64,000 bases of DNA from Desmodesmus armatus (taxonomy: Eukaryota > Chlorophyta > Chlorophyceae > Sphaeropleales > Scenedesmaceae): the NCBI GenBank assembly GCA_007449985.2, contig VIIQ02000149.1:62001-126000 (forward strand), read 5' to 3'. Both the position numbers and the translations under genes were made by a program. Below the pieces are notes generated by a model, which had not been told where the DNA came from, did no database searches, and worked only from the letters and a program-made list of their open reading frames with translations. Below are positions 44,444 to 56,980 of the stretch, piece after piece. Within the stretch, counting starts at the first letter, position 1; the number at the start of each line of letters is the position of its first letter.

Positions 44444-47400
44444 TCCGCCACGGGGGTGCGAAAAATCAGCTACCCCGCAACGCGACCAGAATAGCCTGGG
44501 TTTGCACCCGTGGGTGGCACCGCTCAGTGCAAGACGTATGCACCGCACCTGGACATGGAACGCAGCTTCGATGCTTCAGAGGCCCGCGTTTCCCTCTCGG
44601 CGTCCCTGCTTCTGACAGGTCGGCGGGCCAAGTGCGGCTGTCGGCAGTTTGGGTGACCGAACTGCGCGGCAATGTCACCGCCCGCCTTGCCGTTGATAAT
44701 ACGGTAACTCATCTCAAGGATTGTTGTAATGAACGTAACAGACTGATAAACACCTCGCGCGCTGCAGCCTCTCTTCGGTTGTTGCGTTGGTGCAACCGAT
44801 CTGTCGAAAGTTCAGACCGATGGCCTGCGTGCCGTTGCTGCTCTGCGTTTTCAAAAACCATCACGCATAAGCTATGAATATCAGCAACTCTGCAAGACCC
44901 ATGTCGCAATAAACAACGTGCTGTGTTGGCCTTGGGGTCGGCAGGTCATCACACCGTCTCACACCCCCTGTGGACACTGCCTACAGGCCCCCAGCAAGGT
45001 CGAACTTCTCGGGCAGCATCTGCCCAGTGCAGCAGCTGACCAGGCTGGCATTGGTGTTTCTGCATGTGGCCATGTCCCACCATTCAAATCAGCCTGAAGT
45101 CAGCAGCACCTGGTCACAGCCTGCTACAGCTGCCCAATGACTCATTATGGTGGGGGTCCCTTTGGGGGGGTGGGAGGGACTTCGGCTCACGTGCAGGCAG
45201 GGAGGCACGGGATCAACATCCAGCACAGCAGCAAAGTGTGGCACCCCTGGGCTGATGCTGAAGATGACCACATCAAACCCAAATGGTGACCCAGTTGGAT
45301 CACAACGAAATTGGTTGGCGGGCCAATCGTGGGGGATACTGGCGGATATCCGCCACGGGGGTGCGAAAAATCAGCTACCCCGCAACGCGACCAGAATAGC
45401 CTGGGTTTGCACCCGTGGGTGGCACCGCTCAGTGCAAGACGTATGCACCGCACCTGGACATGGAACGCAGCTTCGATGCTTCAGAGGCCCGCGTTTCCCT
45501 CTCGGCGTCCCTGCTTCTGACAGGTCGGCGGGCCAAGTGCGGCTGTCGGCAGTTTGGGTGACCGAACTGCGCGGCAATGTCACCGCCCGCCTTGCCGTTG
45601 ATAATACGGTAACTCATCTCAAGGCTTGTTGTAATGAACGTAACAGACTGATAAACACCTCGCGCGCTGCAGCCTCTCTTCGGTTGTTGCGTTGGTGCAA
45701 CCGATCTGTCGAAAGTTCAGACCGATGGCCTGCGTGCCGTTGCTGCTCTGCGTTTTCAAAAACCATCACGCATAAGCTATGAATATCAGCAACTCTGCAA
45801 GACCCATGTCGCAATAAACAACGTGCTGTGTTGGCCTTGGGGTCGGCAGGTCATCACACCGTCTCACACCCCCTGTGGACACTGCCTACAGGCCCCCAGC
45901 AAGGTCGAACTTCTCGGGCAGCATCTGCCCAGTGCAGCAGCTGACCAGGCTGGCATTGGTGTTTCTGCATGTGGCCATGTCCCACCATTCAAATCAGCCT
46001 GAAGTCAGCAGCACCTGGTCACAGCCTGCTACAGCTGCCCAATGACTCATTATGGTGGGGGTCCCTTTGGGGGGTGGGAGGGACTTCGGCTCACGTGCAG
46101 GCAGGGAGGCACGGGATCAACATCCAGCACAGCAGCAAAGTGTGGCACCCCTGGGCTGATGCTGAAGATGACCACATCAAACCCAAATGGTGACCCAGTT
46201 GGATCACAACGAAATTGGTTGGCGGGCCAATCGTGGGGGATACTGGCGGATATCCGCCACGGGGGTGCGAAAAATCAGCTACCCCGCAACGCGACCAGAA
46301 TAGCCTGGGTTTGCACCCGTGGGTGGCACCGCTCAGTGCAAGACGTATGCACCGCACCTGGACATGGAACGCAGCTTCGATGCTTCAGAGGCCCGCGTTT
46401 CCCTCTCGGCGTCCCTGCTTCTGACAGGTCGGCGGGCCAAGTGCGGCTGTCGGCAGTTTGGGTGACCGAACTGCGCGGCAATGTCACCGCCCGCCTTGCC
46501 GTTGATAATACGGTAACTCATCTCAAGGCTTGTTGTAATGAACGTAACAGACTGATAAACACCTCGCGCGCTGCAGCCTCTCTTCGGTTGTTGCGTTGGT
46601 GCAACCGATCTGTCGAAAGTTCAGACCGATGGCCTGCGTGCCGTTGCTGCTCTGCGTTTTCAAAAACCATCACGCATAAGCTATGAATATCAGCAACTCT
46701 GCAAGACCCATGTCGCAATAAACAACGTGCTGTGTTGGCCTTGGGGTCGGCAGGTCATCACACCGTCTCACACCCCCTGTGGACACTGCCTACAGGCCCC
46801 CAGCAAGGTCGAACTTCTCGGGCAGCATCTGCCCAGTGCAGCAGCTGACCAGGCTGGCATTGGTGTTTCTGCATGTGGCCATGTCCCACCATTCAAATCA
46901 GCCTGAAGTCAGCAGCACCTGGTCACAGCCTGCTACAGCTGCCCAATGACTCATTATGGTGGGGGTCCCTTTGGGGGGGTGGGAGGGACTTCGGCTCACG
47001 TGCAGGCAGGGAGGCACGGGATCAACATCCAGCACAGCAGCAAAGTGTGGCACCCCTGGGCTGATGCTGAAGATGACCACATCAAACCCAAATGGTGACC
47101 CAGTTGGATCACAACGAAATTGGTTGGCGGGCCAATCGTGGGGGATACTGGCGGATATCCGCCACGGGGGTGCGAAAAAACAGCTACCCCGCAACGCGAC
47201 CAGAATAGCCTGGGTTTGCACCCGTGGGTGGCACCGCTCAGTGCAAGACGTATGCACCGCACCTGGACATGGAACGCAGCTTCGATGCTTCAGAGGCCCG
47301 CGTTTCCCTCTCGGCGTCCCTGCTTCTGACAGGTCGGCGGGCCAAGTGCGGCTGTCGGCAGTTTGGGTGACCGAACTGCGCGGCAATGTCACCGCCCGCC

Positions 47401-49872
47401 TTGCCGTTGATAATACGGTAACTCATCTCAAGGCTTGTTGTAATGAACGTAACAGACTGATAAACACCTCGCGCGCTGCAGCCTCTCTTCGGTTGTTGCG
47501 TTGGTGCAACCGATCTGTCGAAAGTTCAGACCGATGGCCTGCGTGCCGTTGCTGCTCTGCGTTTTCAAAAACCATCACGCATAAGCTATGAATATCAGCA
47601 ACTCTGCAAGACCCATGTCGCAATAAACAACGTGCTGTGTTGGCCTTGGGGTCGGCAGGTCATCACACCGTCTCACACCCCCTGTGGACACTGCCTACAG
47701 GCCCCCAGCAAGGTCGAACTTCTCGGGCAGCATCTGCCCAGTGCAGCAGCTGACCAGGCTGGCATTGGTGTTTCTGCATGTGGCCATGTCCCACCATTCA
47801 AATCAGCCTGAAGTCAGCAGCACCTGGTCACAGCCTGCTACAGCTGCCCAATGACTCATTATGGTGGGGGTCCCTTTGGGGGGGTGGGAGGGACTTCGGC
47901 TCACGTGCAGGCAGGGAGGCACGGGATCAACATCCAGCACAGCAGCAAAGTGTGGCACCCCGGGGCTGATGCTGAAGATGACCACATCAAACCCAAATGG
48001 TGACCCAGTTGGATCACAACGAAATTGGTTGGCGGGCCAATCGTGGGGGATACTGGCGGATATCCGCCACGGGGGTGCGAAAAATCAGCTACCCCGCAAC
48101 GCGACCAGAATAGCCTGGGTTTGCACCCGTGGGTGGCACCGCTCAGTGCAAGACGTATGCACCGCACCTGGACATGGAACGCAGCTTCGATGCTTCAGAG
48201 GCCCGCGTTTCCCTCTCGGCGTCCCTGCTTCTGACAGGTCGGCGGGCCAAGTGCGGCTGTCGGCAGTTTGGGTGACCGAACTGCGCGGCAATGTCACCGC
48301 CCGCCTTGCCGTTGGTAATACGGTAACTCATCTCAAGGCTTGTTGTAATGAACGTAACAGACTGATAAACACCTCGCGCGCTGCAGCCTCTCTTCGGTTG
48401 TTGCGTTGGTGCAACCGATCTGTCGAAAGTTCAGACCGATGGCCTGCGTGCCGTTGCTGCTCTGCGTTTTCAAAAACCATCACGCATAAGCTATGAATAT
48501 CAGCAACTCTGCAAGACCCATGTCGCAATAAACAACGTGCTGTGTTGGCCTTGGGGTCGGCAGGTCATCACACCGTCTCACACCCCCTGTGGACACTGCC
48601 TACAGGCCCCCAGCAAGGTCGAACTTCTCGGGCAGCATCTGCCCAGTGCAGCAGGTGACCAGGCTGGCATTGGTGTTTCTGCATGTGGCCATGTCCCACC
48701 ATTCAAATCAGCCTGAAGTCAGCAGCACCTGGTCACAGCCTGCTACAGCTGCCCAATGACTCATTATGGTGGGGGTCCCTTTGGGGGGGGGTGGGAGGGA
48801 CTTCGGCTCACGTGCAGGCAGGGAGGCACGGGATCAACATCCAGCACAGCAGCAAAGTGTGGCACCCCTGGGCTGATGCTGAAGATGACCACATCAAACC
48901 CAAATGGTGACCCAGTTGGATCACAACGAAATTGGTTGGCGGGCCAATCGTGGGGGATACTGGCGGATATCCGCCACGGGGGTGCGAAAAATCAGCTACC
49001 CCGCAACGCGACCAGAATAGCCTGGGTTTGCACCCGTGGGTGGCACCGCTCAGTGCAAGACGTATGCACCGCACCTGGACATGGAACGCAGCTTCGATGC
49101 TTCAGAGGCCCGCGTTTCCCTCTCGGCGTCCCTGCTTCTGACAGGTCGGCGGGCCAAGTGCGGCTGTCGGCAGTTTGGGTGACCGAACTGCGCGGCAATG
49201 TCACCGCCCGCCTTGCCGTTGGTAATACGGTAACTCATCTCAAGGCTTGTTGTAATGAACGTAACAGACTGATAAACACCTCGCGCGCTGCAGCCTCTCT
49301 TCGGTTGTTGCGTTGGTGCAACCGATCTGTCGAAAGTTCAGACCGATGGCCTGCGTGCCGTTGCTGCTCTGCGTTTTCAAAAACCATCACGCATAAGCTA
49401 TGAATATCAGCAACTCTGCAAGACCCATGTCGCAATAAACAACGTGCTGTGTTGGCCTTGGGGTCGGCAGGTCATCACACCGTCTCACACCCCCTGTGGA
49501 CACTGCCTACAGGCCCCCAGCAAGGTCGAACTTCTCGGGCAGCATCTGCCCAGTGCAGCAGCTGACCAGGCTGGCATTGGTGTTTCTGCATGTGGCCATG
49601 TCCCACCATTCAAATCAGCCTGAAGTCAGCAGCACCTGGTCACAGCCTGCTACAGCTGCCCAATGACTCATTATGGTGGGGGTCCCTTTGGGGGGGTGGG
49701 AGGGACTTCGGCTCACGTGCAGGCAGGGAGGCACGGGATCAACATCCAGCACAGCAGCAAAGTGTGGCACCCCTGGGCTGATGCTGAAGATGACCACATC
49801 AAACCCAAATGGTGACCCAGTTGGATCACAACAAAATTGGTTGGCGGGCCAATCGTGGGGGATACTGGCGGA
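44444..49872. repeat. satellite block 1: six 905-bp monomers
   Basis: There are six head-to-tail monomers with only a handful of differences among them. Each junction reads TGGCGGATATCCGCCA, a perfect 16-bp palindrome with TA at its centre. The length of a G run (6-8 G) explains most of the spacing differences. A frame of about 211 codons recurs, but it crosses the monomer junction and has no known domain, so it is not called a gene. No 5S rRNA, tRNA or snRNA sequence was recognised. Confidence 0.93.
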
Positions 49873-49874
49873 TA

Positions 49875-50595
49875 GGGGATGCAGTAAGAAAGTCACACCT
49901 CACTCAGTGATTTACTCAACTAAAATCACAGCTAAATCAACCAATGCCAGCAGCAACCTACACATCACAGCAGCCTGTGCAGGGTGTGAGCTGGACACCT
50001 TGATAGCAAGCACCATGGAGAAGTTAGGTATGGTGTGCTAGATGTTGGTGCAATGCTGTGCACCAGTATCTTGCACACTCAAGAGTGGCAGCTGCAGCCA
50101 CAGCCAGGCAGTTTCTGCTAGTGACACATACACCACAGAGAGCAGTGCTGGAGAAGCAGCACAACTGAGCACAGCATCAAAGGATCAGACAATGTATGTG
50201 GTGGTGGCATGCAGTGTGACTCAATAGCAAGCCAGAAAAGAAGGTCCCACCCCACACAACAAGTTGCTCGAAAACCTACCATGCAACCTGCCATATCCAA
50301 GCTTAGTACCACACAGTAGGCAATGTCTGCTATGCAGCCCTGCCATTTGCTGAGGCTCAAGCCCCCAGCATGGCCAGTTACCAAGGGGCTGGCTACACCA
50401 CCCACCCCATACACGGATTTCACCCAAGTGACCACCACGGACTCAAAACTGCACCAATGTTCATGAAATTTGGGGAGCAGCCATGGGACATGTTTATCCA
50501 AACACCCATCATGCCTGCTCTCTGATGCTGTAAGCTCAGGAAAAGCAGCAGAGCCAAACGTGTTCCTGCAGTGGGTACTTTCTTTCTGCACCCTC
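49875..50595. mobile_element. TIR element copy 2, 721 bp, at a monomer junction TA
   Basis: It is nearly identical to copy 1 but lacks 13-16 bases near its right end and has a few substitutions. It is inserted at the TA in the centre of the TGGCGGATATCCGCCA junction between monomers 6 and 7, and that TA is present on both sides (49873-49874, 50596-50597). This uninterrupted-target comparison proves the borders and the 2-bp duplication. Confidence 0.92.
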
Positions 50596-50597
50596 TA

Positions 50598-53500
50598 TCC
50601 GCCACGGGGGTGCGAAAAATCAGCTACCCCGCAACGCGACCAGAATAGCCTGGGTTTGCACCCGTGGGTGGCACCGCTCAGTGCAAGACGTATGCACCGC
50701 ACCTGGACATGGAACGCAGCTTCGATGCTTCAGAGGCCCGCGTTTCCCTCTCGGCGTCCCTGCTTCTGACAGGTCGGCGGGCCAAGTGCGGCTGTCGGCA
50801 GTTTGGGTGACCGAACTGCGCGGCAATGTCACCGCCCGCCTTGCCGTTGATAATACGGTAACTCATCTCAAGGCTTGTTGTAATGAACGTAACAGACTGA
50901 TAAACACCTCGCGCGCTGCAGCCTCTCTTCGGTTGTTGCGTTGGTGCAACCGATCCGTCGAAAATTCAGACCGATGGCCTGCGTGCCGTTGCTGCTCTGC
51001 GTTTTCAAAAACCATCACGCATAAGCTATGAATATCAGCAACTCTGCAAGACCCATGTCGCAATAAACAACGTGCTGTGTTGGCCTTGGGGTCGGCAGGT
51101 CATCACACCGTCTCACACCCCCTGTGGACACTGCCTACAGGCCCCCAGCAAGGTCGAACTTCTCGGGCAGCATCTGCCCAGTGCAGCAGGTGACCAGGCT
51201 GGCATTGGTGTTTCTGCATGTGGCCATGTCCCACCATTCAAATCAGCCTGAAGTCAGCAGCACCTGGTCACAGCCTGCTACAGCTGCCCAATGACTCATT
51301 ATGGTGGGGGTCCCTTTGGGGGGTGGGAGGGACTTCGGCTCACGTGCAGGCAGGGAGGCACGGGATCAACATCAGGCACAGCAGCAAAGTGTGGCACCCC
51401 TGGGCTGATGCTGAAGATGACCACATCAAACCCAAATGGTGACCCACTTGGATCACAACGAAATTGGTTGGCGGGCCAATCGTGGGGGATACTGGCGGAT
51501 ATCCGCCACGGGGGTGCGAAAAATCAGCTACCCCGCAACGCGACCAGAATAGCCTGGGTTTGCACCCGTGGGTGGCACCGCTCAGTGCAAGACGTATGCA
51601 CCGCACCTGGACATGGAACGCAGCTTCGATGCTTCAGAGGCCCGCGTTTCCCTCTCGGCGTCCCTGCTTCTGACAGGTCGGCGGGCCAAGTGCGGCTGTC
51701 GGCAGTTTGGGTGACCGAACTGCGCGGCAATGTCACCGCCCGCCTTGCCGTTGATAATACGGTAACTCATCTCAAGGCTTGTTGTAATGAACGTAACAGA
51801 CTGATAAACACCTCGCGCGCTGCAGCCTCTCTTCGGTTGTTGCGTTGGTGCAACCGATCTGTCGAAAGTTCAGACCGATGGCCTGCGTGCCGTTGCTGCT
51901 CTGCGTTTTCAAAAACCATCACGCATAAGCTATGAATATCAGCAACTCTGCAAGACCCATGTCGCAATAAACAACGTGCTGTGTTGGCCTTGGGGTCGGC
52001 AGGTCATCACACCGTCTCACACCCCCTGTGGACACTGCCTACAGGCCCCCAGCAAGGTCGAACTTTTCGGGCAGCATCTGCCCAGTGCAGCAGGTGACCA
52101 GGCTGGCATTGGTGTTTCTGCATGTGGCCATGTCCCACCATTCAAATCAGCCTGAAGTCAGCAGCACCTGGTCACAGCCTGCTACAGCTGCCCAATGACT
52201 CATTATGGTGGGGGTCCCTTTGGGGGGGTGGGAGGGACTTCGGCTCACGTGCAGGCAGGGAGGCACGGGATCAACATCAGGCACAGCAGCAAAGTGTGGC
52301 ACCCCTGGGCTGATGCTGAAGATGACCACATCAAACCCAAATGGTGACCCAGTTGGATCACAACGAAATTGGTTGGCGGGCCAATCGTGGGGGATACTGG
52401 CGGATATCCGCCACGGGGGTGCGAAAAATCAGCTACCCCGCAACGCGACCAGAATAGCCTGGGTTTGCACCCGTGGGTGGCACCGCTCAGTGCAAGACGT
52501 ATGCACCGCACCTGGACATGGAACGCAGCTTCGATGCTTCAGAGGCCCGCGTTTCCCTCTCGGCGTCCCTGCTTCTGACAGGTCGGCGGGCCAAGTGCGG
52601 CTGTCGGCAGTTTGGGTGACCGAACTGCGCGGCAATGTCACCGCCCGCCTTGCCGTTGATAATACGGTAACTCATCTCAAGGCTTGTTGTAATGAACGTA
52701 ACAGACTGATAAACACCTCGCGCGCTGCAGCCTCTCTTCGGTTGTTGCGTTGGTGCAACCGATCTGTCGAAAGTTCAGACCGATGGCCTGCGTGCCGTTG
52801 CTGCTCTGCGTTTTCAAAAACCATCACGCATAAGCTATGAATATCAGCAACTCTGCAAGACCCATGTCGCAATAAACAACGTGCTGTGTTGGCCTTGGGG
52901 TCGGCAGGTCATCACACCGTCTCACACCCCCTGTGGACACTGCCTACAGGCCCCCAGCAAGGTCGAACTTCTCGGGCAGCATCTGCCCAGTGCAGCAGGT
53001 GACCAGGCTGGCATTGGTGTTTCTGCATGTGGCCATGTCCCACCATTCAAATCAGCCTGAAGTCAGCAGCACCTGGTCACAGCCTGCTACAGCTGCCCAA
53101 TGACTCATTATGGTGGGGGTCCCTTTGGGGGGGTGGGAGGGACTTCGGCTCACGTGCAGGCAGGGAGGCACGGGATCAACATCAGGCACAGCAGCAAAGT
53201 GTGGCACCCCTGGGCTGATGCTGAAGATGACCACATCAAACCCAAATGGTGACCCACTTGGATCACAACGAAATTGGTTGGCGGGCCAATCGTGGGGGAT
53301 ACTGGCGGATATCCGCCACGGGGGTGCGAAAAATCAGCTACCCCGCAACGCGACCAGAATAGCCTGGGTTTGCACCCGTGGGTGGCACCGCTCAGTGCAA
53401 GACGTATGCACCGCACCTGGACATGGAACGCAGCTTCGATGCTTCAGAGGCCCGCGTTTCCCTCTCGGCGTCCCTGCTTCTGACAGGTCGGCGGGCCAAG

Positions 53501-55684
53501 TGCGGCTGTCGGCAGTTTGGGTGACCGAACTGCGCGGCAATGTCACCGCCCGCCTTGCCGTTGATAATACGGTAACTCATCTCAAGGCTTGTTGTAATGA
53601 ACGTAACAGACTGATAAACACCTCGCGCGCTGCAGCCTCTCTTCGGTTGTTGCGTTGGTGCAACCGATCTGTCGAAAGTTCAGACCGATGGCCTGCGTGC
53701 CGTTGCTGCTCTGCGTTTTCAAAAACCATCACGCATAAGCTATGAATATCAGCAACTCTGCAAGACCCATGTCGCAATAAACAACGTGCTGTGTTGGCCT
53801 TGGGGTCGGCAGGTCATCACACCGTCTCACACCCCCTGTGGACACTGCCTACAGGCCCCCAGCAAGGTCGAACTTTTCGGGCAGCATCTGCCCAGTGCAG
53901 CAGCTGACCAGGCTGGCATTGGTGTTTCTGCATGTGGCCATGTCCCACCATTCAAATCAGCCTGAAGTCAGCAGCACCTGGTCACAGCCTGCTACAGCTG
54001 CCCAATGACTCATTATGGTGGGGGTCCCTTTGGGGGGGTGGGAGGGACTTCGGCTCACGTGCAGGCAGGGAGGCACGGGATCAACATCAGGCACAGCAGC
54101 AAAGTGTGGCACCCCTGGGCTGATGCTGAAGATGACCACATCAAACCCAAATGGTGACCCACTTGGATCACAACGAAATTGGTTGGCGGGCCAATCGTGG
54201 GGGATACTGGCGGATATCCGCCACGGGGGTGCGAAAAATCAGCTACCCCGCAACGCGACCAGAATAGCCTGGGTTTGCACCCGTGGGTGGCACCGCTCAG
54301 TGCAAGACGTATGCACCGCACCTGGACATGGAACGCAGCTTCGATGCTTCAGAGGCCCGCGTTTCCCTCTCGGCGTCCCTGCTTCTGACAGGTCGGCGGG
54401 CCAAGTGCGGCTGTCGGCAGTTTGGGTGACCGAACTGCGCGGCAATGTCACCGCCCGCCTTGCCGTTGATAATACGGTAACTCATCTCAAGGCTTGTTGT
54501 AATGAACGTAACAGACTGATAAACACCTCGCGCGCTGCAGCCTCTCTTCGGTTGTTGCGTTGGTGCAACCGATCTGTCGAAAGTTCAGACCGATGGCCTG
54601 CGTGCCGTTGCTGCTCTGCGTTTTCAAAAACCATCACGCATAAGCTATGAATATCAGCAACTCTGCAAGACCCATGTCGCAATAAACAACGTGCTGTGTT
54701 GGCCTTGGGGTCGGCAGGTCATCACACCGTCTCACACCCCCTGTGGACACTGCCTACAGGCCCCCAGCAAGGTCGAACTTTTCGGGCAGCATCTGCCCAG
54801 TGCAGCAGGTGACCAGGCTGGCATTGGTGTTTCTGCATGTGGCCATGTCCCACCATTCAAATCAGCCTGAAGTCAGCAGCACCTGGTCACAGCCTGCTAC
54901 AGCTGCCCAATGACTCATTATGGTGGGGGTCCCTTTGGGGGGGTGGGAGGGACTTCGGCTCACGTGCAGGCAGGGAGGCACGGGATCAACATCCAGCACA
55001 GCAGCAAAGTGTGGCACCCCTGGGCTGATGCTGAAGATGACCACATCAAACCCAAATGGTGACCCAGTTGGATCACAACGAAATTGGTTGGCGGGCCAAT
55101 CGTGGGGGATACTGGCGGATATCCGCCACGGGGGTGCGAAAAATCAGCTACCCTGCAACGCGACCAGAATAGCCTGGGTTTGCACCCGTGGGTGGCACCG
55201 CTCAGTGCAAGACGTATGCACCGCACCTGGACATGGAACGCAGCTTCGATGCTTCAGAGGCCCGCGTTTCCCTCTCGGCGTCCCTGCTTCTGACAGGTCG
55301 GCGGGCCAAGTGCGGCTGTCGGCAGTTTGGGTGACCGAACTGCGCGGCAATGTCACCGCCCGCCTTGCCGTTGATAATACGGTAACTCATCTCAAGGCTT
55401 GTTGTAATGAACGTAACAGACTGATAAACACCTCGCGCGCTGCAGCCTCTCTTCGGTTGTTGCGTTGGTGCAACCGATCTGTCGAAAGTTCAGACCGATG
55501 GCCTGCGTGCCGTTGCTGCTCTGCGTTTTCAAAAACCATCACGCATAAGCTATGAATATCAGCAACTCTGCAAGACCCATGTCGCAATAAACAACGTGCT
55601 GTGTTGGCCTTGGGGTCGGCAGGTCATCACACCGTCTCACACCCCCTGTGGACACTGCCTACAGGCCCCCAGCAAGGTCGAACT
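50598..55684. repeat. satellite block 2: five monomers and a partial
   Basis: It is the same satellite as block 1. Four successive monomers carry a shared variant (atcaggcac instead of atccagcac, at 51371, 52275, 53180 and 54085). Three of these four also have cccacttgg for cccagttgg. The last full monomer has the block 1 form again. The final copy stops after 563 bp, where LRR exon 3 sequence resumes at 55685. Confidence 0.93.
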
Positions 55685-56738
55685 GTGTGCGCAAGCTGTG
55701 CAGCACTATGGCCATAGACGGTGGGTGAGGACTTTCCTCAACCTTCAGCTTCACAGACTCCAACTTTGGCAGCCTGTGCGTGAAGGTGTGAAGGAAGGGA
55801 GCACATACGCATCGAAGGTGCTGAACAACATACAACTGCTTGACGCAAGTGAGACGCAAGCTGGGGTTGACACCCGGTGTCATGATGGCACCTCAACGTT
55901 GCTGCCATGCCGCACATCTGCCCACAACGCATGCTGCGAAACCCCTACATCATGCACACGACTGTGACAAGGTCTAGTAGCTTGACCACCCAGGTGATCC
56001 CATGTGGTGGTAACAGAAGAAATGTTCAGTTTGCGTGGCAGTTGATGGATGTCTGCCTTGTGGTAAACAGCATGCATGACAGACAAGGATTGAGCATCCA
56101 CCACTTCGGGCACCCTGTTCCAGCAGACCACTCACAGCAAACTGGCTCTGCGTGGGTTGAGCATCTGATGATTTCTGCATGATGATGACTGCACACCTGT
56201 CTGTGCCACCATACAAGGCACCCACCTGGCAAGTGCTGGCAGCAGATATGAGGTTGTGCAGTAGCTGTCATCATCGTACAGATATAACTCCACGCACTTG
56301 CATCCAGTGAAGTGCTGGGGAATTGTCTGCATCCAGTCCTCAACAGCGCTGCTGTCTTTGCTGCCGTCATGGCAGAAATTTGCCATCATGGCATACATGT
56401 TGCTGAGGTTGATGCGCTGCACTGCTCCAAAGCACAGGTCCCGCAGCTGGATGCATGTGAGTGCAACGTCTCCTGCTGAACCCTGCGAAATCAGCTTGGG
56501 CAGCAAGACCTCTGCCCAGATGTCCACATCCAGGGCTGATAGACAGCACAGCAGCAGTGACTGGTTGGGGTTGTCCTGCAGGCAGCAGCACCAGGGACCA
56601 AAAAAAGCAGATTGAAGATGGGATGTCACATGACAGCATAAGACCTTGCATAAGCAGACCTGTGTTTGCATGATGCAGATGACTGCCTCTAGATCAACAC
56701 TCATCAGGGTACCCTCATGCAACTCGTACCTGCTGCAT

Positions 56739-56980
56739 CCTGCAAGTGGGGCGTGTCCCGTGCGATCACCTAAAAGTTCAACTTTTCGAACTTTTCCGTC
56801 GATTGTCCCACATCTTTGTTGAGCAACTTCTGAGCAACTGGTGGCCGTTTGCGTGATAACCTCTATCGGAACTTCTGCGGGATTGCTGTACTAGGACTGT
56901 CTGACTGGCGCATACATTTCATTGTGATACAAGAACACATCTTGTAGCAACCACCAACGTAACACAGTGCCCAAGTCGCC
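56739..56980. promoter_or_regulatory. 242-bp bidirectional promoter between genes D and E
   Basis: The ATG of D (minus strand, 56738) and of E (plus strand, 56981) are 242 bp apart in divergent orientation. A short inverted repeat AAGTTC...GAACTT lies near 56771-56790. No TATA box was identified. If E is expressed, this small region must carry its promoter. Confidence 0.55.

Larger units (their letters stand above)
43706..55684. repeat. 12-kb satellite-plus-TIR-element array inside LRR gene D exon 3
   Basis: Order: a TIR element copy, six satellite monomers, a second TIR element copy, five more monomers and a 563-bp partial monomer. LRR exon 3 sequence lies directly on both sides. Monomer starts (at TCCGCCA) are 44444, 45349, 46253, 47158, 48063, 48970, 50598, 51502, 52407, 53312, 54217 and 55122, a spacing of 904-907 bp. 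All copies are nearly identical. Confidence 0.95.
37176..56738 (-). pseudogene. F-box-like / LRR paralogue D, split by a satellite array and a LINE
   Basis: The pieces occur in gene order. Exon 1 is 56730-56738 (Met-Gln-Gln) and exon 2 is 56226-56575, 30 nt longer than in A, B and C. Exon 3 is split into 55685-55773 and 43611-43705. Exon 4 is split into about 42737-43183 and 37176 to about 37839. The two halves of exon 3 lack 33 nt relative to paralogues, and the satellite array with TIR elements lies between them. The halves of exon 4 are separated by a LINE: the left half ends at CTQLT and the right half resumes at GRWKNG. Exon 4 also has a one-base frameshift near 37570. Splice sites around the pieces are still recognisable, so inactivation looks fairly recent. 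It was a normal family member before the insertions. Confidence 0.88.

Noticed and set aside
43951..44451. 166-codon minus-strand frame in the TIR element
   Set aside because: No transposase motif. Composition looks like shadow coding, the second copy breaks it near the start, and its start lies in the satellite.
45147..55555. Recurring open frame of about 211 codons in the satellite
   Set aside because: It crosses the monomer junction, is repeated only because the DNA is repeated, has no known domain, and competing frames of similar quality exist on both strands.
44444..55684. CRISPR array or ribosomal/5S RNA gene cluster
   Set aside because: Units are 905 bp without repeat-spacer structure, the setting is eukaryotic, and no rRNA or other RNA gene sequence was recognised.
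56771..56795. Heat-shock element in the D/E promoter
   Set aside because: TTC and GAA triplets are present but not with the regular spacing of a heat-shock element.
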